From: an uncultured bacterium
Lineage (GTDB): Bacteria > Chloroflexota > Anaerolineae > JACIWP01
Direction of reading: 5' to 3'
Assembly (NCBI GenBank): GCA_903872005.1
Contig: CAIQJD010000732.1
Span: 1-6,794 of the forward strand
DNA length: 6,794 nucleotides
The translations under genes and the position numbers were made by a program. A model generated the notes under the pieces. The model saw nothing but the letters and a program-made list of their open reading frames with translations. It did not search any database and had not been told where the DNA came from. Positions 1-6,451 of the stretch are shown here, in pieces. Within the stretch, counting starts at the first letter, position 1. Each line of letters begins with the position of its first letter.

Positions 1-330
1 AGAGCCGTGACCAAGTACGTGGGCGTGTCGGCCCAAAAGGTGCGATTGGTGGTGGACGAAGTGCGCGGCATGCAAGCTGTCCAGGCCCTTGACCTGTTGA
101 AGTTCATGACGCAAGCAGCGGCCAAGCCGGTGGAAAAGACCGTGCGCTCGGCGGTTGCCAATGCGGAAGAGAACTTCGGCATGAACCGCGCCGATCTGGT
201 GGTGTCGCAGATTTTCGCCGATGAAGCGCCGACCCGCAAATGGCGTCGCTTCGGGGCGCGCGGGCGCTTCAAGCCGATCTTGAAGCGGGCGGCGCACATC
301 ACCGTCATTCTGGAAGAACGCGAAGCATAA
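1..330 (+). CDS. rplV: 50S ribosomal protein L22, 5'-truncated by window edge
   Basis: This is the C-terminal 109 residues of L22, a 50S protein that binds 23S rRNA and lines the peptide exit tunnel with a long beta-hairpin. The frame is open from base 1 and reads Arg-Ala before the first GTG at 7, matching the family pattern RAxxKYVxxSxxKVRLVVDxVRG. The true start therefore lies upstream, and the GTG at 7 is an internal Val codon. Other family marks are the central VEKTVRSAVANAEEN stretch and the basic tunnel-hairpin region TRKWRRFGARGRFKPI, followed by a C-terminal beta strand ending at TAA 328-330. L22 usually has about 110-120 residues, so only a few N-terminal residues are missing. In the usual order rpsS would lie just upstream. 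A 65-nt spacer separates it from rpsC. The identification is very secure. Confidence 0.97.
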   Translation, partial: RAVTKYVGVSAQKVRLVVDEVRGMQAVQALDLLKFMTQAAAKPVEKTVRSAVANAEENFGMNRADLVVSQIFADEAPTRKWRRFGARGRFKPILKRAAHITVILEEREA

Positions 331-333
331 CCT

Positions 334-348
334 CCGGCTCAAGGCCGG
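334..348 (+). other. Small hairpin after the rplV stop
   Basis: CCGGC (334-338) and GCCGG (344-348) are perfectly complementary around the 5-nt loop TCAAG, starting 4 nt after the rplV stop. There is no U-tract, so it is not a classical terminator. A 5-bp stem is expected by chance fairly often in a spacer this GC-rich. It is listed because similar pentaloop hairpins recur in later spacers. Confidence 0.25.
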
Positions 349-395
349 CAAGCAAGGTGTGCGTGTACGTGTAGGAGCAAGTAAGGAGGAGCGAT

Positions 396-1064
396 TTGGG
401 GCGCAAGGTTCATCCGATTGGCTTTCGCCTGGGCATCATCAGAAACTGGGATACACGGTGGTATGCCGAGGGCGGAGAGTATGGCGATCTTTTGCTAGAG
501 GACCGCAAGATCCGCATGGCGATTCGCGGCGAAATGAAAAACGCGGCGATTTCGCAGGTGGAGATTGAGCGCTTCCCCAAGCAGGTGTCCATCACGATTC
601 ACACGGCCAAGCCGGGCATTATCATTGGGCGCAAGGGCGCCGGCGTGGATGCGCTGCGTAAGCGGCTGGAAACCATGACGGCGAAGAAGATCCGCGTCGA
701 AGTCGAAGAGATTGATAAGCCGGAGATGGACGCGCTGTTGGTGGCGGAGAGCATTGCGGAGCAGTTGGAGCGTCGTGTCTCGTTCAAGCGGGCCATGAAG
801 CAGGCCGTGCAGCGCGCCATTCGCAGTGGGGCGCAGGGCGCGATGATCACCTGCTCCGGCCGGCTGGGTGGCTCAGAAATGTCGCGGACAGACAGCGTGC
901 GCTTTGGCCGCGTGCCGCGCCACACGCTGCGGGCCGACATTGACTACGCTCACAGCGAAGCCCTGACAACCTTCGGCCGCATCGGCGTGAAAGTGTGGAT
1001 CTATCGGGGCGAGAAGTTGCCTGAGAGAGTGGATGCAACGCCTCCGGCGCCGGCAGCCAACTAG
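396..1064 (+). CDS. rpsC: 30S ribosomal protein S3
   Basis: S3 (222 aa) sits in the 30S head, takes part in the mRNA entry site with S4 and S5, and binds 16S rRNA. The N-terminus [14 protein letters not shown] is the family hallmark. A type-2 KH domain spans about residues 40-110, with its GxxG loop as GRKG at 78-81. The C-terminal domain carries [11 protein letters not shown] at 155-165 and [10 protein letters not shown] at 176-185. The start is TTG: AAGGAGG lies at 383-389 at suitable spacing, an in-frame TAG at 372-374 closes off anything upstream, and the next in-frame Met is residue 41, inside the fold. One oddity is the segment [13 protein letters not shown] (166-178), where relatives commonly have EWYREGRVPLHTL or similar. 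The short Pro/Ala-rich tail (about 213-222) is variable in the family. A 149-nt gap to rplP follows. Confidence 0.98.
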   Translation: MGRKVHPIGFRLGIIRNWDTRWYAEGGEYGDLLLEDRKIRMAIRGEMKNAAISQVEIERFPKQVSITIHTAKPGIIIGRKGAGVDALRKRLETMTAKKIRVEVEEIDKPEMDALLVAESIAEQLERRVSFKRAMKQAVQRAIRSGAQGAMITCSGRLGGSEMSRTDSVRFGRVPRHTLRADIDYAHSEALTTFGRIGVKVWIYRGEKLPERVDATPPAPAAN

Positions 1065-1091
1065 CAGGAACGTTACAATAGGGGTAGCGCA

Positions 1092-1118
1092 GGCCAGGAC
1101 TGGCCCGGCAGGGCTGGC
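1092..1118 (+). other. Alternative small stems in the rpsC-rplP spacer
   Basis: GGCCA (1092-1096) can pair with TGGCC (1101-1105) around the loop GGAC. Alternatively GCCAG (1093-1097) can pair with CTGGC (1114-1118). The two pairings share bases and exclude each other. No protein-coding reading is visible in the 149-nt spacer (1065-1213). The function is unknown, and the stems are short enough to be chance. Confidence 0.2.
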
Positions 1119-1160
1119 GCGACTGGGGTGCGCGGTGAAGTGAGCGTCATTTTTTCGTCC

Positions 1161-1199
1161 CGCTTCGCCTCGCCGGCCTGTGGCGGACAGCGCGAAGTG
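1161..1199 (+). promoter_or_regulatory. Potential stem-loop flush with the rplP ribosome-binding site
   Basis: CGCTTCGC (1161-1168) pairs with GCGAAGTG (1192-1199): seven Watson-Crick pairs and one G-U. Inside it CGCC (1171-1174) can pair with GGCG (1182-1185). The outer helix ends exactly where the Shine-Dalgarno AAGGAG of rplP begins (1200-1205). A fold here could tune access of ribosomes to rplP, and a ribosomal protein could bind it as feedback control. That role is inference; only the complementarity and position are seen. Confidence 0.35.
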
Positions 1200-1213
1200 A
1201 AGGAGTGGGTCTT

Positions 1214-1641
<428 letters not shown>

Positions 1642-1642
<1 letters not shown>

Positions 1643-1860
1643 TGGAAGCTGCAGAGATCCGTGGAGCCATCAGCGGCATGGAGCAGGGCGCTGCCCTGCG
1701 CGACCTGCACCGCCGGCTGGACACGCTCTATCAAGAGCTGTTCAATCTGCGTTTCCAGTGGGCCACCCGCCAGCTCAAGAATAGCGAGCGCCTGAAAGAG
1801 GTGCGGCACGATATCGCGCGGGTGAAGACCATCCTGCGCGAGCTGGAAGGAGGCAAGTGA
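1642..1860 (+). CDS. rpmC: 50S ribosomal protein L29
   Basis: L29 (72 aa) is a small, mostly alpha-helical protein near the exit of the peptide tunnel. With L23 it forms part of the docking area for nascent-chain factors such as SRP and trigger factor. The family core [16 protein letters not shown] is at 32-47, followed by REVR-like [17 protein letters not shown] at 51-67. The N-terminal helix ([22 protein letters not shown]) is more divergent and slightly longer than in many relatives. The ATG overlaps the rplP stop by one base, with GGAGG at 1630-1634 inside the end of rplP and 7-nt spacing. Only 2 nt separate its TGA from the rpsQ ATG, and the rpsQ SD lies inside its last codons. Identification is firm despite the small size. 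Confidence 0.95.
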
Positions 1861-1862
1861 GC

Positions 1863-2117
1863 ATGGAGACGCGTAAGCGAACCCTGACCGGTCGCGTGTT
1901 GAGCGATAAAATGGACAAGACGGTGGTGATCAAGGTCGAGCGGGCCTTTGAGCACCCCCTGTACCGCAAGGTGGTCTATACGTCCAAGAGGTATAAGGCG
2001 CACGACGAAGACAACGCCTGCCACGTGGGCGATCTGGTAGTCATCCGGGAATCGCGCCCCATGAGCCGCGAGAAGCGTTGGGTCGTCGAGAAGATTCTGG
2101 AGAGGGCAGATCAATGA
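1863..2117 (+). CDS. rpsQ: 30S ribosomal protein S17
   Basis: S17 (84 aa) is a primary 16S rRNA-binding protein with an OB-fold, needed early in 30S assembly. The N-terminal [18 protein letters not shown] (6-23) is typical, and the signature [13 protein letters not shown] is at 57-69, with Met where Leu/Ile/Val is usual before the final Ser. ATG 1863 is preferred: AAGGAGG at 1847-1853 gives 9-nt spacing. An in-frame GTG at 1857, overlapping the rpmC stop, would leave only 3 nt and would add just two residues. The stop TGA overlaps the rplN start as ATGA (2114-2117), a classical arrangement for coupled translation. Length is normal for the family. Confidence 0.96.
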   Translation: METRKRTLTGRVLSDKMDKTVVIKVERAFEHPLYRKVVYTSKRYKAHDEDNACHVGDLVVIRESRPMSREKRWVVEKILERADQ

Positions 2118-2482
2118 TCCAGCAAGAGACGATCCTTACGGTAGCGGACAATTCCGGCGCCAAGACGATGCTCTGCATTCACGTCATGGGCGGCGCGCGC
2201 CGGCGCTATGGGCGCATTGGCGACATCATTGTGGCGGCGGTGAAGGTAGCCTCCCCCACAGGCGCCGTGAAATCGGGCGATGTGGTGCGGGCCGTGATCG
2301 TGCGGACGAAGCAGCCCTATCGCCGGCCCGATGGCTCGTACATTCGTTTTGATGACAACGCTGCCGTCATCTTGGATGACCGCAGTAACCCGAGGGGGAC
2401 GCGTATTTTTGGCCCGGTGGCGCGCGAGCTGCGTGACAAAGGGTTCATGAAGATCGTATCGCTGGCCCCCGAAGTGCTGTAG
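2114..2482 (+). CDS. rplN: 50S ribosomal protein L14
   Basis: L14 (122 aa, the standard length) is a beta-barrel 23S rRNA-binding protein at the subunit interface. It contacts 16S rRNA in bridges B5/B8 and is the docking site of the silencing factor RsfS. It begins [17 protein letters not shown], almost the family consensus, and continues with [25 protein letters not shown] (24-48). Further marks are [31 protein letters not shown], and a C-terminal [24 protein letters not shown]. The ATG at 2114 overlaps the rpsQ stop (ATGA), and GGAGAGG at 2099-2105 inside rpsQ is its SD. The frame is open further upstream, but an earlier start would add residues foreign to the family. Confidence 0.98.
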   Translation: MIQQETILTVADNSGAKTMLCIHVMGGARRRYGRIGDIIVAAVKVASPTGAVKSGDVVRAVIVRTKQPYRRPDGSYIRFDDNAAVILDDRSNPRGTRIFGPVARELRDKGFMKIVSLAPEVL

Positions 2483-2501
2483 CCGGCAGAGGTGATGGGA
2501 A

Positions 2502-2858
2502 ATGGAACGGATTAAGAAGGGCGATACCGTTGAAATCATCAGCGGTGACCATAAAGGCGAGCGCGGCCAAGTGCATTCCGTACAACCGGGGCAATCGCAG
2601 CATCATGGCGTTGCCTGGCCGGATAGCGACAAAGATACGGTAATTGTCGCCGGCGTGAACTTGATCAAGAAGCACCAGCGGCGCACAGGCGACGTGCGGA
2701 CGCAAATTGGCATCATCGAACGGGAAGCGCCGGTGCCGGCCTCGCGCGTGGCGCTGGTGTGCAAGAATTGCGATAAAGCGACGAAGGTGGGCATCAAGAT
2801 CCTCGCGGATGGCAGCAAGACGCGCTACTGCAAGCATTGCGGCCAGAACATCGAGTGA
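2502..2858 (+). CDS. rplX: 50S ribosomal protein L24, zinc-ribbon form with an insertion
   Basis: L24 (118 aa) is an early 50S assembly protein that binds the 5' part of 23S rRNA and lies near the tunnel exit. The N-terminal KOW domain shows [21 protein letters not shown] (4-24), then [14 protein letters not shown] at 47-60 and [10 protein letters not shown] at 69-78. The C-terminal half has two CxxC pairs, Cys87/Cys90 and Cys110/Cys113, a probable zinc ribbon kept in many L24 proteins. The oddity is residues about 30-45 ([16 protein letters not shown]). Between the GxV of the KOW motif and VIVxGVN, relatives such as Thermus L24 have about 9 residues, while here there are 22, an in-frame insertion of about 13. 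The SD is GAGGTGAT at 2489-2496, followed by ATG 2502. The gap from rplN is 19 nt. Confidence 0.95.
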   Translation: MERIKKGDTVEIISGDHKGERGQVHSVQPGQSQHHGVAWPDSDKDTVIVAGVNLIKKHQRRTGDVRTQIGIIEREAPVPASRVALVCKNCDKATKVGIKILADGSKTRYCKHCGQNIE

Positions 2859-2864
2859 CTGCAC

Positions 2865-2879
2865 GGCGCCCTTCGCGCC
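2865..2879 (+). other. Small hairpin in the rplX-rplE spacer
   Basis: GGCGC (2865-2869) and GCGCC (2875-2879) form a perfect 5-bp stem with a 5-nt loop, 6 nt after the rplX stop and upstream of the rplE SD (AGGAG 2891-2895). In E. coli the S8 repressor site of the spc operon lies near this junction, but this short stem has no visible resemblance to the S8 target, so no such role is claimed. Confidence 0.25.
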
Positions 2880-2901
2880 CATCGGATGTTAGGAGTTGGC
2901 T

Positions 2902-3450
2902 ATGCCGAATCTGAAGGAAAAATACCGCCAAGAGGTCGTGCCGACCTTGATGCGAGACTTCCAGTATCATAATGTGATGGAAGTGCCGCGTCTGGTCAAG
3001 GTCGTAGTCAATATCGGGCTGGGAGAGGCGTTGCAGAACGCGAAGGCGTTGGATGCGGCCAGCGGTGACCTGGCGCTCATCGTGGGACAGAAGCCTGTCA
3101 TCCAGAAGGCCCGTAAGTCTATTGCCACGTTCAAGCTGCGCGCCGGCAACCCGGTAGGGGTCAAAGTGACCCTGCGCGGCGGGCGCATGTACGATTTCCT
3201 GGATCGCCTGCTGAATATCGCGCTGCCGCGGCAACGCGACTTCCGCGGCATCTCGCCGGACGCTTTTGATGGGCGCGGGAACTATACCTTGGGCCTGCGC
3301 GACCAACTGGCCTTCCCGGAAATTGACTACGACAAAGTAGACAAGCTGCGCGGGTTGGAGATCACGATCGTGACCACCGCCAAGTCGGATGAAGAGGGGC
3401 GCCAGCTCTTGAAGCTGATGGGCATGCCCTTCGCGCATCCGGGAGCTTAG
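2902..3450 (+). CDS. rplE: 50S ribosomal protein L5
   Basis: L5 (182 aa) binds 5S rRNA in the central protuberance of the 50S subunit and contacts P-site tRNA and S13 (bridge B1b). Typical segments are [16 protein letters not shown] (28-43), [22 protein letters not shown] (61-82) and the long conserved run from [18 protein letters not shown] through [21 protein letters not shown] (about 86-128). [10 protein letters not shown] is at 138-147. The start ATG 2902 follows AGGAG (2891-2895) by 6 nt. An in-frame TTG at 2896 would sit against the SD and add only two residues, so it is rejected. Length is usual (about 179-187 aa). It is separated from rplX by 43 nt and from rpsN by 49 nt, both with small potential hairpins. 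Confidence 0.98.
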   Translation: MPNLKEKYRQEVVPTLMRDFQYHNVMEVPRLVKVVVNIGLGEALQNAKALDAASGDLALIVGQKPVIQKARKSIATFKLRAGNPVGVKVTLRGGRMYDFLDRLLNIALPRQRDFRGISPDAFDGRGNYTLGLRDQLAFPEIDYDKVDKLRGLEITIVTTAKSDEEGRQLLKLMGMPFAHPGA

Positions 3451-3457
3451 TCCACCA

Positions 3458-3474
3458 GACGGGCCAGACCCGTC
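3458..3474 (+). other. Perfect 6-bp hairpin between rplE and rpsN
   Basis: GACGGG (3458-3463) pairs perfectly with CCCGTC (3469-3474) around the 5-nt loop CCAGA, starting 7 nt after the rplE stop. No U-tract follows, so it is unlikely to be an intrinsic terminator. Possible roles are mRNA protection, ribosome spacing or nothing at all. Chance is not excluded for a single 6-bp stem. Confidence 0.35.
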
Positions 3475-3499
3475 GCACAGGCGCTATTGGGGGTAAACT

Positions 3500-3682
3500 G
3501 TGGCAAAGACAAGTATCGTCATTCGTGAACAGCGTCGAAAGTACCCGACTCGCGTGCGGAATCGTTGCCAGGTGTGCGGTCGGCCCAGAGGCTACATGCG
3601 ACGCTTCAAGCTGTGCCGCATCTGCTTCCGCCAGATGGCGTTGGAAGGGCAGATTCCTGGGGTGACCAAGTCGAGCTGGTAA
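3500..3682 (+). CDS. rpsN: 30S ribosomal protein S14, zinc-binding (type Z)
   Basis: S14 (60 aa) sits in the 30S head and is needed for late assembly. This is the short zinc-binding form. CxxC pairs at Cys23/Cys26 and Cys39/Cys42 make the zinc knuckle, within [28 protein letters not shown]. The C-terminus [11 protein letters not shown] is the family end motif. The start is GTG 3500, bounded by an in-frame TAA at 3494-3496, and MAKTSI matches the family N-terminus. The ribosome-binding site is weak: only GGGGGT at 3489-3494, 5 nt before the start, compared with the strong AGGAGG-type sites of the neighbouring genes. Zinc-independent S14 paralogues are about 90-100 aa without the cysteines; whether this genome also has one cannot be seen here. 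Confidence 0.97.
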   Translation: MAKTSIVIREQRRKYPTRVRNRCQVCGRPRGYMRRFKLCRICFRQMALEGQIPGVTKSSW

Positions 3683-3731
3683 GCCTGCCGGCGCAAAAGC
3701 TGGAACTGTTCAGTAGTTTGGAAGGAGATTG

Positions 3732-4133
3732 ATGTCCATGGTGACAGATCCCATTGCGGATATGTTGACTCGAATTCGCAACGCGCAATTGGCGCACCAG
3801 GCCTTCACCAGTATCCCTGGGTCGAAGATGAAGGAAGCGGTGGCGCGCGTGCTCAAGGAAGAAGGCTACATCGAGAGTTTCGAGGTCATTCGGGAGAGCA
3901 TCGGCGCCTCGCTGCGCGTCTATTTGCGCTACGGCGAAGGCCGCCGGCCGGTGATCACAAGCCTTGAGCGCGTCAGCAAGCCGGGTCGCCGGGTCTATGT
4001 GAACCGGCATGAAATCCCCTGGGTGTTGAGCGGCATGGGCGTCGCTATCCTCTCCACCCCCAAGGGCATCATGGGCGACCAAAAGGCTCGCAAGCTCGGC
4101 GTCGGCGGCGAAGTGTTGTGCTATATCTGGTAG
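3732..4133 (+). CDS. rpsH: 30S ribosomal protein S8
   Basis: S8 (133 aa from this start) binds the central domain of 16S rRNA (helix 21 region) and is a key early assembly protein. In E. coli it also represses the spc operon by binding its mRNA. The N-terminal [15 protein letters not shown] is canonical. The C-terminal signature [20 protein letters not shown] continues into [13 protein letters not shown] at the very end, the usual terminus. AAGGAG at 3722-3727 could serve ATG 3732 (4-nt spacing) or ATG 3738 (10 nt). I chose 3732 because its MSM start resembles the E. coli protein; the alternative gives 131 aa starting [14 protein letters not shown] at 3729 is too close to the SD. The 49-nt spacer upstream contains only a weak stem. 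Confidence 0.97.
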   Translation: MSMVTDPIADMLTRIRNAQLAHQAFTSIPGSKMKEAVARVLKEEGYIESFEVIRESIGASLRVYLRYGEGRRPVITSLERVSKPGRRVYVNRHEIPWVLSGMGVAILSTPKGIMGDQKARKLGVGGEVLCYIW

Positions 4134-4141
4134 ACAGATAG

Positions 4142-4179
4142 CTGGCCCCATGACCTGGCGCGGCGTGCGGCCGGCCAGG
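4142..4179 (+). promoter_or_regulatory. Bulged hairpin with a competing pairing before rplF
   Basis: CCTGGC (4154-4159) pairs with GCCAGG (4174-4179). With G4160 bulged, CGGC (4161-4164) pairs with GCCG (4170-4173), giving 10 bp capped by the 5-nt loop GTGCG. A second helix, CTGGCC (4142-4147) with GGCCAG (4173-4178), uses the same 3' strand, so the two exclude each other. The rplF SD (GGAGGTG, 4200-4206) lies 20 nt downstream. The pairings are seen; any switching or attenuating role is inference. No U-tract follows. Confidence 0.4.
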
Positions 4180-4211
4180 CGTATCAGGGCTGTCCAGTTG
4201 GAGGTGCAGAA

Positions 4212-4766
4212 GTGTCTCGTATCGGGCGAATGCCGATTGAACTGCCGAAAGGCGTCAAGGCTGAGATAGATTCTCAAACGAATAGCGTCAAGGTCAGCGG
4301 CCCCAAGGGGACGTTGGAGCGCGTGTTCCATCGGGAAATGACCATCGTGCAAGAAGGAACACAGCTCGCCGTTACCCGACCGTCGGATGCGCGTGACCAC
4401 AAGGCGCTGCACGGCCTGACGCGCGCCCTGTTGGCGAATATGGTACATGGCGTGTCCCAGGGGTTCGTGCGGAAGATGCAAGTGATCGGGGTCGGCTATC
4501 GCGCTGACCTGCGAGGCGACTCGTTGGTGCTCAACGTGGGCTACTCGCACCCGGTCGAGATTCCTGCCCCGCCGGGGATCAAATTCAGTGTGGAAAAGGG
4601 CGGCCGCGATTTCGCGGTGGAAGGCATTGATCGCGAGCTTGTCGGAGAGGTGGCGGCCAAGATTCGGGCTGTGCGCCGGCCGGAGCCTTACAAGGGCAAG
4701 GGTGTGATGTACGCCGACGAGAAAGTGCGGATCAAGGCTGGCAAGGCCGGCAAGGCTGCCAAGTAG
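4212..4766 (+). CDS. rplF: 50S ribosomal protein L6
   Basis: L6 (184 aa) is a two-domain 23S rRNA-binding protein near the factor-binding site, contacting the sarcin-ricin loop region. It begins [15 protein letters not shown], followed by [12 protein letters not shown] (26-37), a standard N-terminal repeat. The second repeat has [27 protein letters not shown], and the signature PEPYKGKGV is at 157-165. The start is GTG 4212, preceded by a perfect GGAGGTG (4200-4206). The C-terminus ends [10 protein letters not shown], encoded by three imperfect copies of a 9-nt unit (4734-4760). A basic Lys/Ala/Gly tail is common in L6, but this one looks expanded by short-unit duplication. A 78-nt structured spacer precedes it and an 85-nt spacer follows. 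Confidence 0.98.
   Translation: MSRIGRMPIELPKGVKAEIDSQTNSVKVSGPKGTLERVFHREMTIVQEGTQLAVTRPSDARDHKALHGLTRALLANMVHGVSQGFVRKMQVIGVGYRADLRGDSLVLNVGYSHPVEIPAPPGIKFSVEKGGRDFAVEGIDRELVGEVAAKIRAVRRPEPYKGKGVMYADEKVRIKAGKAGKAAK
4734..4760 (+). repeat. Three tandem 9-nt units at the end of rplF
   Basis: AAGGCTGGC, AAGGCCGGC and AAGGCTGCC follow one another in frame and encode KAG-KAG-KAA. The first and second differ at one base and the first and third at one. It is probably a small slippage-type duplication in a tolerant C-terminal tail. Confidence 0.6.
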
Positions 4767-4819
4767 TATAAGGTCGCCACGCAACCGCCATTGGTGCAGG
4801 TCAGAGGGATGGCCTGAGC

Positions 4820-4836
4820 TGTCGGTTGAGCCGACA
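4820..4836 (+). other. Perfect 6-bp hairpin between rplF and rplR
   Basis: TGTCGG (4820-4825) pairs with CCGACA (4831-4836) around the loop TTGAG. It ends 4 nt before the rplR Shine-Dalgarno GGAGG (4841-4845), so folding could influence initiation of rplR. No U-tract is present. The rest of the 85-nt spacer (4767-4851) shows no ORF or clear promoter. Confidence 0.35.
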
Positions 4837-4851
4837 TCGCGGAGGACTAGG

Positions 4852-5220
4852 ATGAGTAAAGAAGAAAAGACCCGTTTGGCTCGAAAGCATCGCCACCAAC
4901 GCGTGCGCCTGACCGTAGCCGGAACGCCGGAGCGCCCGCGCCTGAATGTCTTTCGCAGCTTGAATCATATTTACGCACAAGTGATTGACGACAGTTGCGG
5001 AAATACGCTGGCTTCGGCCTCGACCATTGACCCGGCCTTGCGGGATCAGGTCAAGGACATGACCAAGTCGGAGCAGGCGCGCGCCGTAGGCAAGGCTGTG
5101 GCCGAGCGGGCGCGGGCCAAGGGCGTCACACTGGTCGTGTTTGATCGCGGTGGATACCCGTATCACGGTCGGGTCAAGGCGCTGGCCGAGGGTTCGCGCG
5201 AAGGCGGTCTGGAGTTCTAG
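4852..5220 (+). CDS. rplR: 50S ribosomal protein L18
   Basis: L18 (122 aa) binds 5S rRNA together with L5 and anchors it into the central protuberance. The basic N-terminus ([15 protein letters not shown], 6-20) is typical. [23 protein letters not shown] (25-47), TLASAST (52-58) and the C-terminal signature [26 protein letters not shown] (97-122) identify it securely. ATG 4852 follows GGAGG (4841-4845) by 6 nt. The TAG stop at 5218-5220 is embedded in the SD of rpsE (AGGAGG 5219-5224), so the two genes are 10 nt apart and probably translationally linked. Length is normal. The single Cys49 is unremarkable. Confidence 0.98.
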   Translation: MSKEEKTRLARKHRHQRVRLTVAGTPERPRLNVFRSLNHIYAQVIDDSCGNTLASASTIDPALRDQVKDMTKSEQARAVGKAVAERARAKGVTLVVFDRGGYPYHGRVKALAEGSREGGLEF

Positions 5221-5230
5221 GAGGGGACGC

Positions 5231-5794
5231 ATGCCGAGGAAGGACAGAGAGAGAGAACGCGGGCGCGAAGCAGAAGTGCTTGAAGAGCAAGAGAAACTCG
5301 ACGAGCGGGTGATTCACATTGCCCGCACGGCGAAGGTCGTCAAAGGCGGCCGGCGTTTCAGCATCCGCGCGGTAGTCGTGGTCGGCGATAACAGGGGCAA
5401 CGTGGGCATCGGCGTCGGCAAAGCGCACGAAGTCCCGGATGCCATCCGCAAAGGCTCCGAGCAGGCGCGCAAGAACATGCGCCCCGTGGCGATGGTGGAT
5501 ACGACGATCCCGCACCTGGTGATCGGGCAGCATGGGGCAGCCGAAGTGATGTTGCGACCGGCCTCGCCGGGCACCGGCGTCATCGCCGGCGGCGGCGTGC
5601 GCGCCATCATCGAAGCGGCCGGCTACAAGGACATCCTGACCAAGTCATTGGGCAGCGCCAACATCTTGAACGTGGCCTACGCAACGTTCAAGGCCCTGAG
5701 CCAGCTCAAGCAGGTGGATCAGGTGGCGGCGCAGCGCGGCATCAGCGCGGCGCGTGTCCTGCCTTACTGGAAGCGGAGAGATGCCCATGTCTGA
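5231..5794 (+). CDS. rpsE: 30S ribosomal protein S5
   Basis: S5 (187 aa) lies on the solvent side of the 30S subunit near the mRNA entry channel. It influences decoding accuracy, being the locus of ram and spectinomycin-resistance mutations in E. coli. The N-terminal dsRBD-like domain has [27 protein letters not shown] (27-53) and [25 protein letters not shown] (56-80). The C-terminal domain has [37 protein letters not shown] (106-142) and [11 protein letters not shown] highly charged lead-in of Arg and Glu (4-22) precedes the fold. The start ATG 5231 sits 6 nt after AGGAGG. The frame is open upstream into rplR, but an earlier start would not match the family. Its end overlaps rpmD by 8 nt. 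Confidence 0.98.
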   Translation: MPRKDRERERGREAEVLEEQEKLDERVIHIARTAKVVKGGRRFSIRAVVVVGDNRGNVGIGVGKAHEVPDAIRKGSEQARKNMRPVAMVDTTIPHLVIGQHGAAEVMLRPASPGTGVIAGGGVRAIIEAAGYKDILTKSLGSANILNVAYATFKALSQLKQVDQVAAQRGISAARVLPYWKRRDAHV

Positions 5795-5978
5795 GAAACG
5801 CCTACGCATCACATGGGTCAAGAGTACCATCGGGGCCAAAGAAGACCAGAAGAAGACCGTGCGCGCCCTGGGCTTGCGCCGGCGCGATCAAGTCGTGGAA
5901 CATGCGGATACGCCGTCGGTACGCGGCATGATCCAGAAAGTGATCCACCTGGTTACAGTGGAAGAAGTGGAAGGTTAA
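5787..5978 (+). CDS. rpmD: 50S ribosomal protein L30
   Basis: L30 (63 aa) is a small 23S rRNA-binding 50S protein, absent from some bacteria and not essential in all. The pattern [57 protein letters not shown] follows the family along its whole length. Key points are the KSTIG turn (12-16), TVRALGL (24-30) and the DTPSVRGMI segment (41-49). ATG 5787 is chosen because GGAG (5775-5778) lies 8 nt away; an in-frame ATG at 5781 would leave only 2 nt and add MP. It overlaps rpsE by 8 nt and is followed after 3 nt by rplO, so the three genes are probably translated in coupled fashion. Confidence 0.96.
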   Translation: MSEKRLRITWVKSTIGAKEDQKKTVRALGLRRRDQVVEHADTPSVRGMIQKVIHLVTVEEVEG

Positions 5979-5981
5979 CGC

Positions 5982-6437
5982 ATGAAGCTGCATGATCTTC
6001 AGCCTATGCCAGGCTCGAGCAAGAATAGCAAGCGGGTCGGGCGCGGCTCTTCGTCCGGGCATGGCAAGACCGCCGGCCGGGGCGTGCGCGGCCAGAATTC
6101 CCGCGCCGGTGGGGCGAAAGGCCCATACTTTGAAGGCGGCCAGTTGCCGTTGGTGCGCCGGCTCCCCTTCAAGCGCGGGTTCAACAACATCTTTCGGGTC
6201 CAGTATGCGCCGGTCAACGTAGAGCGCCTGACCGTCTTTGAGGCGGGCGCCGAAGTGACCCCGCAGATGATGGTCGCCGCCGGCTTGCTCAAGTCGGTCG
6301 CGCAACCGGTGGTGGTGTTGGGCAACGGCGAGTTGGATCGCGCCCTGACCGTCAAGGCGCATCGGTTCTCCCAGTCGGCGCGCGCAAAGATCGAAGCCGC
6401 CGGCGGCGCAGTGGAAGAACTGCCCTTGTCAGCGTAA
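5982..6437 (+). CDS. rplO: 50S ribosomal protein L15
   Basis: L15 (151 aa) is an early-assembly 50S protein whose extended, basic N-terminal half threads through 23S rRNA. That half is clear: MKLHDLQPMPGSSKNSKRVGRG, then SSSGHGKTAGRGVRGQNSRAGG (23-44) rich in Gly, Arg and Lys, and FEGGQLPLVRRLPFKRGFNN (50-69). The globular C-terminal part has VVVLGNGELDRALTVKAHRFSQSARAKIEAAGG at 110-142, the usual family ending. ATG 5982 is 3 nt after the rpmD stop, with AAGG at 5971-5974 as a modest SD inside rpmD, which fits reinitiation by ribosomes coming from rpmD. Length is typical. Confidence 0.98.
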   Translation: MKLHDLQPMPGSSKNSKRVGRGSSSGHGKTAGRGVRGQNSRAGGAKGPYFEGGQLPLVRRLPFKRGFNNIFRVQYAPVNVERLTVFEAGAEVTPQMMVAAGLLKSVAQPVVVLGNGELDRALTVKAHRFSQSARAKIEAAGGAVEELPLSA

Positions 6438-6451
6438 CTGACATCGAGCTG

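Noticed and set aside
1074..1079. TACAAT resembling a sigma-70 -10 box just after rpsC
   Set aside because: There is no -35-like hexamer at 16-18 nt upstream and no extended -10 TG, so it is not enough for a promoter call.
1118..1155. T6 run (1150-1155) as an intrinsic terminator inside the operon
   Set aside because: The nearest possible stem (CGCG 1118-1121 with CGCG 1131-1134) is only 4 bp and about 15 nt away from the T run; no stable hairpin abuts it.
1205..1213. GTG at 1205 as an upstream start for rplP
   Set aside because: It overlaps the Shine-Dalgarno AAGGAG and would add residues absent from the family; ATG 1214 has ideal spacing.
2078..2113. Earlier in-frame start for rplN within rpsQ
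   Set aside because: The L14 family begins at MIQQET, and ATG 2114 has an SD and the ATGA overlap typical of this junction.
2859..2901. S8 feedback-binding site at the rplX-rplE junction, as in E. coli
   Set aside because: The only stem here is a short GC hairpin without the bulged core of the S8 target; no resemblance to 16S helix 21 could be shown by eye.
3700..3713. Stem CTGGA/TTCAG in the rpsN-rpsH spacer
   Set aside because: It has only five pairs including a G-U around a 4-nt loop and is easily explained by chance.
3606..4784. Long minus-strand ORF of 392 codons opposite rpsH and rplF
   Set aside because: It lies antisense to two unmistakable ribosomal genes. Long open antisense frames are common in GC-rich coding DNA, and its translation shows no recognisable domain.
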